NCBI RefSeq assembly: GCF_003852315.1
Contig: NZ_CP027762.1
Coordinates: forward strand, 4,507,501-4,571,500
DNA length: 64,000 nt
Direction: 5' to 3'
From: Pseudomonas sp. LBUM920
GTDB taxonomy: Bacteria > Pseudomonadota > Gammaproteobacteria > Pseudomonadales > Pseudomonadaceae
Shown here: in pieces, positions 52,130 through 60,942 of the stretch
How positions within the stretch are numbered: position 1 is the stretch's first letter
Layout: every line of letters begins with the position of its first letter
The notes under the pieces: model-generated
The model's input: the letters and a program-made list of their open reading frames with translations, nothing else
Databases searched by the model: none
What the model was told of the DNA's origin: nothing
Translations under genes and position numbers: made by a program

Positions 52130-53647
52130 CTATTTTTTCTTTTTCTTCTTGTCGTGCTTGTCGGTTTTGTCGAACGCCTCTTCCAGCGCGCGGTTGATGG
52201 TGCGCAGCACCTTGACCCGCGCCCAGCGCTTGTCGTTGGCTTCGACCAGCGTCCAGGGCGAGATTTCAGTGCTGGTACGGTCGACCATGTCGCCCACGGC
52301 GGCACGGTAGTCATCCCACTTGTCGCGATTGCGCCAGTCGTCTTCAGTAATTTTGAAGCGCTTGAACGGGATGTTCTCGCGGGCCTGGAAGCGCTCCAGC
52401 TGGGTGTCCTTGTCAATCGCCAGCCAGAACTTGACCACGATCACACCGGCATCGCGCAACTGCTCTTCAAAGTCATTGATCTCGCCGTAGGCGCGCATCC
52501 AGTCCGCCGGGGTGCAGAAACCTTCGATGCGCTCCACCAGCACGCGCCCGTACCACGAGCGGTCGAACACCGTGAACATGCCGCGCGCCGGAATCTTCTG
52601 CCAGAACCGCCACAGGTACGGTTGGGCACGCTCGTCTTCACTCGGCGCGGCAATCGGCACGATGTGGTACTGACGCGGGTCCAGCGCCGCCGCCACACGC
52701 CGGATCGCCCCGCCCTTGCCCGCCGCATCGTTGCCTTCGAACACGGTGACCAGCGCGTGCCTGCGCATGCGTTTGTCACGCATCAGGCCGGAGAAACGCG
52801 CCTGCTCGGTGATCAGCTGTTCTTCGTAATCGTCCTTGTCCAGGCTCAAGGTCATGTCGAGGCTGTCGAGCAGGCTCTTCTGATCCACCGAGGCCAACAA
52901 CGGCGCCGGGTTCATGCCGCTGGCCTTGCCCTTGGGTAACTTCAGTGCATTTTGCAGGCCCTCGAGCAGGATCTTGCCCACGGTGAGGCTGCGGTAGTGC
53001 GCATCGACCCCTTCGATCACATGCCATGGCGCGTAGTCGCGGCTGGTGCGGCGCAGGATGCGCTCACCAAAATGCACAAATTTGTCGTAGGTCTCGGACT
53101 GCTGCCAGTCCAGCGGGCTGATGCGCCAGCTGTGCAGCGGGTCATCGGCCAACGCCTTGAGTCGTGCTTTCATCTGTTTCTTGGACAGGTGAAACCAGAA
53201 CTTGAAGATCAGCGCGCCTTCGTCGCAGAGCATTTTTTCCAGGCGCTCGGCACCGGCGATGGCCTGGTCCAGGCGTGCATCCTTGATCTCGCCGTGCACG
53301 CGGCTTTGCAGCATCTGGCTGTACCAATTGCCGAAAAAAATGCCCATGCGGCCTTTGGCCGGCAATTGCCGCCAGTAGCGCCAGGCCGGTGGGCGCGCCA
53401 GTTCTTCGTCGGTCTGCTGGTCAAAGGTACGCACTTCGATCAGGCGCGGGTCCATCCATTCGTTAAGCAGCTTGACGGTCTCGCCCTTGCCGGCGCCCTC
53501 AATGCCGTTGATCAAGATAATCACCGGGAAGCGCTTCTGCTGCTGCAGCTCGTACTGCACTTCCAGCAACGCTTCGCGCAGGGCCGGCACTTCGGCTTCA
53601 TAGGTGTCTTTGTCGATGGCGTGACCGATTTCGGCGGATTCGAACAT
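52130..53647 (-). CDS. pap: polyphosphate:AMP phosphotransferase (two PPK2 domains)
   Basis: This is 505 residues. Two PPK2 domains lie in tandem: Walker A NGIEGAGKGETVK at about 48-60 and EGNDAAGKGGAIRR at about 304-317, each followed by a DRSWYGRV- or GNWYSQML-type segment. The family phosphorylates AMP to ADP using polyphosphate. The C-terminus is a Lys-rich tail (DKHDKKKKKK). The ATG at 53647 has GGAG 7 bases upstream; the 16 extra in-frame residues upstream are unlike the family. It is divergent from mnmC. Confidence 0.93.
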   Translation of the reverse strand: MFESAEIGHAIDKDTYEAEVPALREALLEVQYELQQQKRFPVIILINGIEGAGKGETVKLLNEWMDPRLIEVRTFDQQTDEELARPPAWRYWRQLPAKGRMGIFFGNWYSQMLQSRVHGEIKDARLDQAIAGAERLEKMLCDEGALIFKFWFHLSKKQMKARLKALADDPLHSWRISPLDWQQSETYDKFVHFGERILRRTSRDYAPWHVIEGVDAHYRSLTVGKILLEGLQNALKLPKGKASGMNPAPLLASVDQKSLLDSLDMTLSLDKDDYEEQLITEQARFSGLMRDKRMRRHALVTVFEGNDAAGKGGAIRRVAAALDPRQYHIVPIAAPSEDERAQPYLWRFWQKIPARGMFTVFDRSWYGRVLVERIEGFCTPADWMRAYGEINDFEEQLRDAGVIVVKFWLAIDKDTQLERFQARENIPFKRFKITEDDWRNRDKWDDYRAAVGDMVDRTSTEISPWTLVEANDKRWARVKVLRTINRALEEAFDKTDKHDKKKKKK

Positions 53648-53802
53648 GGGCAGCTCCGTTTCAAGTTGGATCAAGACTAGCGGATTGGGCAACAACGCGC
53701 GGGAGGAAATTCCACGCCAACGTGCCGTGGGTCAATTCAAAGCCCATTGATCGGCTAGAATGGCCGCCTTGCTTTTGCCTGCTTTTATTTTATGAGCCGC
53801 CC

Positions 53803-55791
53803 ATGAACCCCATCACCCACGCCCAGCTCGACTGGGACGACCAAGGTCGCCCGCACTCGCGGGTGTTCGACGATGTGTATTTTTCCGACCAGTCGGGCCT
53901 TGAAGAAACCCGCTACGTGTTCCTCGAACAGAACCGTCTGCAGGCGCGCTTTGCCGCCCTGCCGGTGAACGGGCGGCTGGTGATCGGCGAAACGGGGTTT
54001 GGCACCGGCTTGAACTTTCTGTGCGCCTGGCAGCTGTTCGAACAGCATGCGGTGCCGGGCGCGCGCCTGCATTTTGTCAGCGTGGAAAAGTACCCGCTGA
54101 GCCACGCCGACCTGCAACGCGCCCTCGCCCTCTGGCCAGAGCTTGCGCCCTTCGCCGAGCAACTGCTGGCGCACTACATTGCCATCCACCCAGGCTTCCA
54201 GCGGCTGGTGCTGGATAACGGCCGCGTGACGCTGACCCTGTTGATCGGCGATGCCCTGGAGCAGTTGCCACAACTGGATGCCCAGGTCGATGCGTGGTTT
54301 CTCGACGGCTTCGCCCCGGCAAAAAATCCCGACATGTGGACCGCCGAACTGTTTGCCGAACTGGCCCGCCTGGCGGCACCCGGCTCGACCATCAGCACCT
54401 TCACCAGCACCGGCTGGGTACGCCGGTTGATCAACGCCGCCGGGTTCAAGATGAAACGCACGCCAGGCATCGGGCATAAGTGGGAGATCCTGCGCGGTGA
54501 ATTCCTCGGTTGGCCGGCCGAAACGCCGCCACCTGCCCACAGCAAACCGTGGTTCGCCCGCCCGGCGCCGGTGCCCGGTGAGCGCAGCGCTCTGGTGATC
54601 GGCGGCGGCCTGGCCGGGTGCGCCACGGCGGCCAGCCTGGCGGCACGTGGCTGGCGTGTGAGCCTGCTGGAGCGCCACGGCGCCCTGGCACAGGAAGCCT
54701 CGGGCAACCCGCAAGGCGTGCTTTACCTCAAGCTCTCGGCTCATGGCACGGCGCTTTCGCAGCTGATCCTCAGCGGCTTCGGCCATACGCGGCGCTTGCT
54801 TGAGCACCTGCAGCGCGGCGTCGATTGGGACGGTTGCGGCGTGCTGCAACTGGCCTTCAATGCCAAGGAAGCCGAGCGCCAGGCCCAGTTGGCCGCCGCG
54901 TTTGCGCCGGGCCTGCTGCACCTGCTTGATCAGGCTCAAGCTCAGGCGCGCGCCGGCGTGGCGCTCGAACACGGCGGGCTGTTTTACCCCGAGGGCGGCT
55001 GGGTGCACCCGCCGGCATTATGCCAATGGCAAGCGCAGCACCCGTTGATCGACGTGCTGCCTCACCACGAAGCCCTTGAGTTGCAGCGCGTTGACGGTCA
55101 ATGGCAAGCCCTGGCCGGCGACACCCTGCTGGCGAGCGCAAGCGTGGTGGTGCTGGCAGGTGCCGCCGAGATCAAGCGGTTTGCGTTCAGTGCCGACCTG
55201 CCGCTCAAACGCATTCGCGGGCAGATCACACGGCTGGCAGAAACGACGGCGAGCCAGGCGCTGGCCACCGTGGTATGCGCCGAAGGCTATGTCGCCCCTG
55301 CGCGCCTGGGTGAACACACCCTGGGCGCCAGCTTCGACTTCAAGAGCGACGACCTGACGCCCACTGTCGCCGAGCACGCCGGCAATCTGGCGATGCTGCG
55401 GGAAATCTCCCTCGACCTGGCCGACCGTCTCGGCGCCGATGCCTGCTCTGCCGAGCAGCTTGAAGGCCGCGCCGCATTCCGCTGCACCAGCCCCGACTAC
55501 CTGCCGATTGTCGGGCCGCTGGCCGAACGCGAGGCGTTCGACCAGGCCTACGCGGTCCTGCGCAAGGACGCCCGCCACGTGCCGCCCACACCTTGCCCGT
55601 GGCTGGACGGCGTGTACATCAACAGCGGCCACGGCTCACGTGGCCTGGTGACCGCGCCGCTGTGTGCCGAGCTGCTGGCGGCCTGGCTGGACGCCGAACC
55701 CTTGCCCTTGCCCAGCAGCGTGGCCGAGGCTTGCCACCCCAACCGTTTTGCCGTGCGCGCGCTGATTCGCAGCAACGCCGGCAAGCCTTAG
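53803..55791 (+). CDS. mnmC: bifunctional tRNA mnm5s2U biosynthesis enzyme
   Basis: This is 662 residues, close to E. coli MnmC (668). The N-terminal methyltransferase has the SAM loop GETGFGTGLNFL at about 62-73 and DAWFLDGFAPAKNPDMW. The FAD-dependent oxidoreductase starts at about residue 264 (ALVIGGGLAGCATAASLAARGWRVSLLERH) and ends with the NSGHGSRGL segment. It converts cmnm5U34 to nm5U34 and then to mnm5U34 in tRNA. The ATG at 53803 begins MNPITHAQLDWDDQGRPHS, as in the family. It ends 11 bp from the convergent giant NEL gene. Confidence 0.96.
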   Translation: MNPITHAQLDWDDQGRPHSRVFDDVYFSDQSGLEETRYVFLEQNRLQARFAALPVNGRLVIGETGFGTGLNFLCAWQLFEQHAVPGARLHFVSVEKYPLSHADLQRALALWPELAPFAEQLLAHYIAIHPGFQRLVLDNGRVTLTLLIGDALEQLPQLDAQVDAWFLDGFAPAKNPDMWTAELFAELARLAAPGSTISTFTSTGWVRRLINAAGFKMKRTPGIGHKWEILRGEFLGWPAETPPPAHSKPWFARPAPVPGERSALVIGGGLAGCATAASLAARGWRVSLLERHGALAQEASGNPQGVLYLKLSAHGTALSQLILSGFGHTRRLLEHLQRGVDWDGCGVLQLAFNAKEAERQAQLAAAFAPGLLHLLDQAQAQARAGVALEHGGLFYPEGGWVHPPALCQWQAQHPLIDVLPHHEALELQRVDGQWQALAGDTLLASASVVVLAGAAEIKRFAFSADLPLKRIRGQITRLAETTASQALATVVCAEGYVAPARLGEHTLGASFDFKSDDLTPTVAEHAGNLAMLREISLDLADRLGADACSAEQLEGRAAFRCTSPDYLPIVGPLAEREAFDQAYAVLRKDARHVPPTPCPWLDGVYINSGHGSRGLVTAPLCAELLAAWLDAEPLPLPSSVAEACHPNRFAVRALIRSNAGKP

Positions 55792-55802
55792 ACCTGGCTG
55801 AA

Positions 55803-58800
55803 TCACGGCATCACACAGGGCGACAGGTCGCCGAGTTTCAGCGCCTCCTTGGTCAGGCGCTCAGCTTCGCCCTTATGCGCTGCCTGCTGTTCGCGCAGGA
55901 TCTGGTTCATCTGGTCAAGGTAGTCGGCGTCGTTGAGCGCGGTGCTTTTTTCAAAGACCGCCTGCAGGCGCTGGTCATAGGGCTCGCTCAACGCCTCGAA
56001 CGATTGGCTGAAGGCGACTTTCAAGTGACTGTCCCATAACGGCAGCTCCACCAGGTAGTTCAAGAGCTTGATTGAGCGCTCTGCCGCCCGGAGTTGTTCT
56101 TCGGCAGTGTTCAGCGCTTCGACCGTGACGCCGCCCAGGCGGGCAAAGCGCATGTGCAGGGGCTGACCGGGCAAATGAAACTTGCTGGCCAGCCCTGTTC
56201 GGTAGGCCAGGCTGACCTCCAGCGGGTCAGCCTCCGGGTGCTGCTGACTGTGCGTGCGTGCGTAGCTGTCCAACTGATCCAGACGAAACAGGCCCTTGGC
56301 CAACTTCAGCAGCGGCTTGGCGGTCAGCTTGCCCCCTTCGACCCCTTTGGCAGCTTCGTGGATCTCTACCAGCACCTCAAGGTTGCTGAAGTTCAGCGCC
56401 GCGCTGTCATCGCAATTGACCGGCGTGGCGGCCCGGTCAAAAATCTCATCGCGCAGCTGCGCGTCATTTCCGGCCGCCTCCAGCACCCGCCAAACGCGTC
56501 GTTCCAGGTCCTCACGCACCAGTTGAGCATCGCCGGTGCCGCCCAGTTCGGCCAATAGCCTGAACAGGCTCTCGGACTCTGGCTCATGCTTGAGTCCCGT
56601 CCAAACCGTCTCTTTTTGCGTGTAGCGCGCAACCGCGCTATCGGCCAGCCATAACTCCCGGGCTTTCTGCTCGTTGAGGCGAGCGAGGTCATCTTCCAAA
56701 AAGCCCATGCCTATGCCGGTTTGGCTCCGATAGTCGGCCAGTGTCTTTCGGCTGGCTTCATCCAGCGGGTTGTGGCGCAGGTTGATGGCTTCAGCCACAG
56801 GGCGTGGCGCGGTGGGCAACCAGCCAGGCAAGGCGAGGATATCGTTGTCGCGCAGGTCGAGGTAATGCAGGTAAGGCAAGCGCGGTACCCCAGCAGGAAA
56901 CGCGCGCAGGCGACAATGACGCAGCATCAGCTCACGCAACTCGAACATATGGCCGACGGCAGGCGGATCAGCCAACGGGTTGTTGCTCAGGTTCAATACC
57001 TGCAAGCCTCGCAGGTCAGCCAGCTTGGCGTGGGTGTGTTCGGTGAGTTGCAGGTGGTTGTCGTTGAGGTACAGGCGTTTGAGCGCGGGCATCTGTGACA
57101 GTACTTCCGGCAGGCGTGTCACCTCGTTGCTGCGCAGTTCCAACGCCTCAAGCTGCTTGAAGTGTTTGAGGAAATACGCCACGTCATCGTCGAGCCCCAT
57201 TCTGTTCAACGACAACTGCCGGATATGGGCAAAGCTGACCTGCGCCGGCAAGGTCGGCAGTCGGCCCACGGCCAGGCCATCGAGTACCAGGCTTGGGACC
57301 TTTACCCCACTGGCATCGGGCAACAGGAGCCGCTGTCGCCAGCCGTCCTCGATGGCCTGCATCGCCTGATGACGGCCCAGGCGGTAATCCGCCTGGGGAT
57401 GAGGCAAACCGGCGAGGGATGTCTCGTCATTGCGCCACGCCTTGAGCGCCCGATGCAGGGCCTCGAACTGTCGCTCCAGCGCCTCAACGGCCTGGGCGCG
57501 CGCCAGGTGATCGGGGCCTTGCCCGTCCAGGAACGTCGCCACCTGCCGTTCGTCAAAACCGGGATACAGCCTGTTGACCTTGCGCACCAGCGCCACCGGG
57601 TGCCGCGTCGAACGCACCATGGCCTGCGCGCACAGCTCCGGCGCCGACTCAGGGAGTGCACGCTCGGGCCACAGATGGCGTGACAGCACGTGGCGCTCTT
57701 GCTCGGCGCACGCCTGGAGCGCGTCGCGCAATCGACTGGCACGCTCTGCCCCCGAGAGGTTCAGTGCTGCCAATTGCGCAGCCGACAAGGTGGCGAGCAG
57801 AGCCTGGTAAAACCCTTCAGGGCCTGAGGCCTTTTCACCCAGCGGCGCACCTTTATCGTCGAACGCCTGCACCCCTTCGCCGGTCTCGACCAGTGTGCGC
57901 CGCCACCGTGCATGCTGGCTGCCGGAGGTGCCTATCAGCTCGCCGATCAAACTGTCCCGGCGTACCTGCACGTGCAAATCCTGCGGCCATCCCGCGACCT
58001 TCGCCAGCAGGTGCACGGCCAGCCGTCGCGAGGGGGCGCTGGCCAGCTCCGGCAGGTAAAGGCCGATCAGCGCCTGGTCTTCTTCCTGCACCGCCAACGC
58101 TTCGCGTGCTCGTTGTGCGAGCAGCAGCGGCACACGCCGGGTGCTGCGCAGTTGCCAGCGATGCACGGTTGACGTCTTGGACAGCAACTCCCAGGCGATG
58201 CGATTGGGCACGCTTGGGAAATGCGCCTTGAGCAACCCGTGATCTGAATGGGTAATGCCATCCGCGTCCTGATACAGCTGCTGGAAAACCTCTCGGTGGG
58301 TGCGTTTGAGCGAGGCCAGTAACTGGCGCGCAAGCACCGCGCCCTGCTCATCTGGCGCTACCGAGCTCCCCAGCAAGGTGTCGATCTCGTCCGGCGGCAG
58401 AACGTCGAGCAGCGTCGCCATCACTGCGCCGTCTTTGAGCGCCTGTTCAGTGATGTGGATGCTCAAGTGTCCATGCTCGAATGTGGCGCTGCCGGGAAAG
58501 CGTTCGAGCCGCACCCCTTGGCGGTCCAGTACCTCGAAAAACCGTCCCTGCGGCCAACCTGGCATCAGCGGCAACGCCAGCAACTGAACGCGCGCGGTGC
58601 TTGCATCCGGGCGTGGCTGATGTTCCAGCTGCCAGATCAGATCGCGAACTTGCTGGTTCAAGGCGAAACGCGCCACGCAGTCGTTGAAGCGCTCCGGCAG
58701 CGGCCTGTTTTGCAGGGCCAGGGCGTGCAGGCGGGAGGGGCGCATGTCGGCAATGCTCGCCACGTAGTTCAATTGCTCGGGGGGCAGCGCGGCCAGGCGC

Positions 58801-60632
58801 GGGTTAAGCCGAGTGAGAATGTAGGACGGGGAGCCCCACTCCTGGGGGTGTTCGAACGCAAACCGCCAACCGCCCTGGCGGTTGTGCAGCAGGCGCGGAC
58901 GATAGGCCGTGGTCCGCGTCGGGTGAAGGGCGTGCCAGTAACCCGAACGCGCATCGTAGGCCACCGCGTACACCACCCCCATGATCCTGACATAGGAATG
59001 ACCGCCGGCCTGGTAGATCCCACGGCTATTGGCCACCGTCAGGGCGTCGACACCCAGCGTCCGGCCGTAAGGCTTGAGCCGCCGACGCCACAAGCGAGGA
59101 TCGGCATCCGGCAGCTGCACCGCTTCGACTGCCTCGAAGAACTCTGCGGGGTTGGACTTGACCCCCCTGAACACCTTGCCTGCCACCTTCACACCGTCCG
59201 CGAACACGGCCATGGCCGCCAGGTTTTCAGCCACATTGACCAAATGTTCCAGCCCCTCGGCCTGGTCGCTGTGAGTCCATTCATCCACCCCTTCGAAGAC
59301 CTCGGCGAGCATCTGGCCGACGGCGACGCCCAACATCAGTTGCCCGAGCACCGGCACCATCAGGCCGGCGATGTTCAGCATATTCAGGCCCGCCTCCAGA
59401 TAGCCTTGTAGGCGTTTCTGACGCGCCTCCTCATCGACTTGCGCCGTCGGCACGGCCAATGCAACGGCGTCCAGCTGGATCTTGCGGGTCAAGGCGCCGA
59501 AAAAGAACGGTTCCAGGCCGGTGTCCACCGCCACGGGCTCCACGCGTTCGAGTGTCCTGCGTTGGTCAAAACGCTGGAAAAAACCGAACCGCTCGGCCTC
59601 ATCCAGGTAGCGCGTGAAGAAGCTGCGATAGGCCGGCACCTGAAGCTTGAGCGTCAGGTAGGCGATCAGGTCCCCCAGCGTGGGGTATTCGTACCACGGG
59701 CGCCCGGGCTCGCCTGGCATGTACACCAACAAAGGCCCCTCGGCAAAGCCGTGCGTGGAGGCATGGCCGAACACCAGCACGCTCCACAGGCAGGCGCCAT
59801 GCACATTCATCCCTTGCCAGACCAGCGGCTTTTCATGGAACAACACATGCTGCAGGTTCCGCGCGGGCAAGCGAGCATTGAGCAGGGCTTGCAACGCGGT
59901 ATAGCCGGACTCGCTGATATCGCCCTTGCCATGGGCAATCTGCAGGTCGATTTGCATGTCCTTGATCTTGCACTGGCCGACCTCGCCGACCACCGGGTTG
60001 TAGGCCCGTTCAGCGCCGTCCTCGTCGTCGCTCCCCGCGAGGTTGAACACCTCACGCAAGTGCCGCTGATAGGCCGCGCCCAGGTCCAGTTCGCGGCAGT
60101 ACCGCGCAAAGGCTCCCGCGCTGAGCGTCGACACGTTCTGGCCTGCCGCGCCCGTTCGAATCACCGCGCCTGCGGGCAGCCCCCCCGCCTCAGCCTGGTC
60201 CAGGGTAAAATTCTGCATGGCCGCCTGCAGCAGGTGGTGCTTGTCCATGGACATCGTCTGCAGCCGTACGCCACGGCCGACGGTCAACGCGGCGAAGTGC
60301 CGATTGGGCAACTCCAGCCAGTCACGTTCGACATCCAGCCCGGCATGCCCCTTGGCCGCCAGGAGCGCCTTGAGTCGCTCGGCACAAAACGACCTGAGCG
60401 GCGTTATACGGCGCAACAGGCTCGCGGCCCGCTCGCGGGGTTGCTGACTGCTGGCATGCGCCGCTTCCAGCGCCTGGCGCGTTGAGGCGGCGGCACTCAC
60501 CAGCCATGGGGGCAGCGTATGCTGCAGCACCCTGGCCTTGTCCAGGTCGCCGGTGATTTCCAGCAGTGCAGCGGTGATTTTCTCCTGAGAGACAGGCGCG
60601 GCGGCCTGGCTTACAGCCGGTTGTTGGGTCAT
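55803..60632 (-). CDS. 1609-residue LRR protein with C-terminal NEL E3 ubiquitin-ligase domain
   Basis: Started at the ATG at 60632 (AAGGA upstream), it has no signal peptide. The large N-terminal region has a DUF6543-type toxin/effector look, with a hydrophobic helical pair at about 412-447. Leucine-rich repeats follow at about 1137-1272 (LEALELRSNEVTRLPEVL, LKRLYLNDNHLQLTE, LQVLNLSNNPLADPP, LRELMLRHCRLRAFP, LHYLDLRDNDILALP). The end (about 1320-1590) is NEL-like: VNCDDSAALNFSN gives a CxD motif with Cys1407, then EVLVEIHEAAKG and LFRLDQLD. NEL effectors (IpaH, SspH) ubiquitinate host proteins after type III delivery. No secretion genes adjoin it, so route and target are unknown. Confidence 0.88.
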   Translation of the reverse strand: MTQQPAVSQAAAPVSQEKITAALLEITGDLDKARVLQHTLPPWLVSAAASTRQALEAAHASSQQPRERAASLLRRITPLRSFCAERLKALLAAKGHAGLDVERDWLELPNRHFAALTVGRGVRLQTMSMDKHHLLQAAMQNFTLDQAEAGGLPAGAVIRTGAAGQNVSTLSAGAFARYCRELDLGAAYQRHLREVFNLAGSDDEDGAERAYNPVVGEVGQCKIKDMQIDLQIAHGKGDISESGYTALQALLNARLPARNLQHVLFHEKPLVWQGMNVHGACLWSVLVFGHASTHGFAEGPLLVYMPGEPGRPWYEYPTLGDLIAYLTLKLQVPAYRSFFTRYLDEAERFGFFQRFDQRRTLERVEPVAVDTGLEPFFFGALTRKIQLDAVALAVPTAQVDEEARQKRLQGYLEAGLNMLNIAGLMVPVLGQLMLGVAVGQMLAEVFEGVDEWTHSDQAEGLEHLVNVAENLAAMAVFADGVKVAGKVFRGVKSNPAEFFEAVEAVQLPDADPRLWRRRLKPYGRTLGVDALTVANSRGIYQAGGHSYVRIMGVVYAVAYDARSGYWHALHPTRTTAYRPRLLHNRQGGWRFAFEHPQEWGSPSYILTRLNPRLAALPPEQLNYVASIADMRPSRLHALALQNRPLPERFNDCVARFALNQQVRDLIWQLEHQPRPDASTARVQLLALPLMPGWPQGRFFEVLDRQGVRLERFPGSATFEHGHLSIHITEQALKDGAVMATLLDVLPPDEIDTLLGSSVAPDEQGAVLARQLLASLKRTHREVFQQLYQDADGITHSDHGLLKAHFPSVPNRIAWELLSKTSTVHRWQLRSTRRVPLLLAQRAREALAVQEEDQALIGLYLPELASAPSRRLAVHLLAKVAGWPQDLHVQVRRDSLIGELIGTSGSQHARWRRTLVETGEGVQAFDDKGAPLGEKASGPEGFYQALLATLSAAQLAALNLSGAERASRLRDALQACAEQERHVLSRHLWPERALPESAPELCAQAMVRSTRHPVALVRKVNRLYPGFDERQVATFLDGQGPDHLARAQAVEALERQFEALHRALKAWRNDETSLAGLPHPQADYRLGRHQAMQAIEDGWRQRLLLPDASGVKVPSLVLDGLAVGRLPTLPAQVSFAHIRQLSLNRMGLDDDVAYFLKHFKQLEALELRSNEVTRLPEVLSQMPALKRLYLNDNHLQLTEHTHAKLADLRGLQVLNLSNNPLADPPAVGHMFELRELMLRHCRLRAFPAGVPRLPYLHYLDLRDNDILALPGWLPTAPRPVAEAINLRHNPLDEASRKTLADYRSQTGIGMGFLEDDLARLNEQKARELWLADSAVARYTQKETVWTGLKHEPESESLFRLLAELGGTGDAQLVREDLERRVWRVLEAAGNDAQLRDEIFDRAATPVNCDDSAALNFSNLEVLVEIHEAAKGVEGGKLTAKPLLKLAKGLFRLDQLDSYARTHSQQHPEADPLEVSLAYRTGLASKFHLPGQPLHMRFARLGGVTVEALNTAEEQLRAAERSIKLLNYLVELPLWDSHLKVAFSQSFEALSEPYDQRLQAVFEKSTALNDADYLDQMNQILREQQAAHKGEAERLTKEALKLGDLSPCVMP

Positions 60633-60942
60633 CGGCAACAGTCCTTATTGCGTTGGATAATGACCCGGACAATAACCCTCACGCCGGCAATGAAAGGTTC
60701 AAATAGGCGCTCGATATCGCAGCGCATTCCCCCACATTTTGCATCCGTGATTGACCTATCTACCGACCATTGACGGGCGCCCCCGTGGCGCGCGACGTGG
60801 CTTGCGGCCACTCAAGGCTCTTTGCCTTATAACGTATTGTTCTAAAACTCCGTGAATCTGCTCGGGTCAGTCTCTGGGTACCCACCCTTTTGGTGCGGTG
60901 CCTTTTTTGTCTGTCCCCAACGGAAAAACCGGTAAGGAATAT
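60633..60942. other. 310-bp divergent promoter region of the NEL gene and NAGGN operon
   Basis: No protein gene is supported. The region must hold promoters for both sides. A terminator-like hairpin (60877-60908) lies 34 bp before the asnO start, and a TTATAACG stretch at about 60827-60834 could be a -10 element for asnO. Confidence 0.6.
60877..60908 (+). terminator. terminator-like hairpin in the asnO leader
   Basis: GGTACCCACC (60877-60886) pairs with GGTGCGGTGCC (60892-60902) with one bulged base around a CTTTT loop, then six Ts follow (60903-60908). The stem with its T run fits a Rho-independent terminator on the plus strand, located before asnO. The 5' arm is also part of the self-complementary TGGGTACCCA, allowing an alternative fold. 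It may be an attenuator or the end of a small RNA. Confidence 0.65.
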
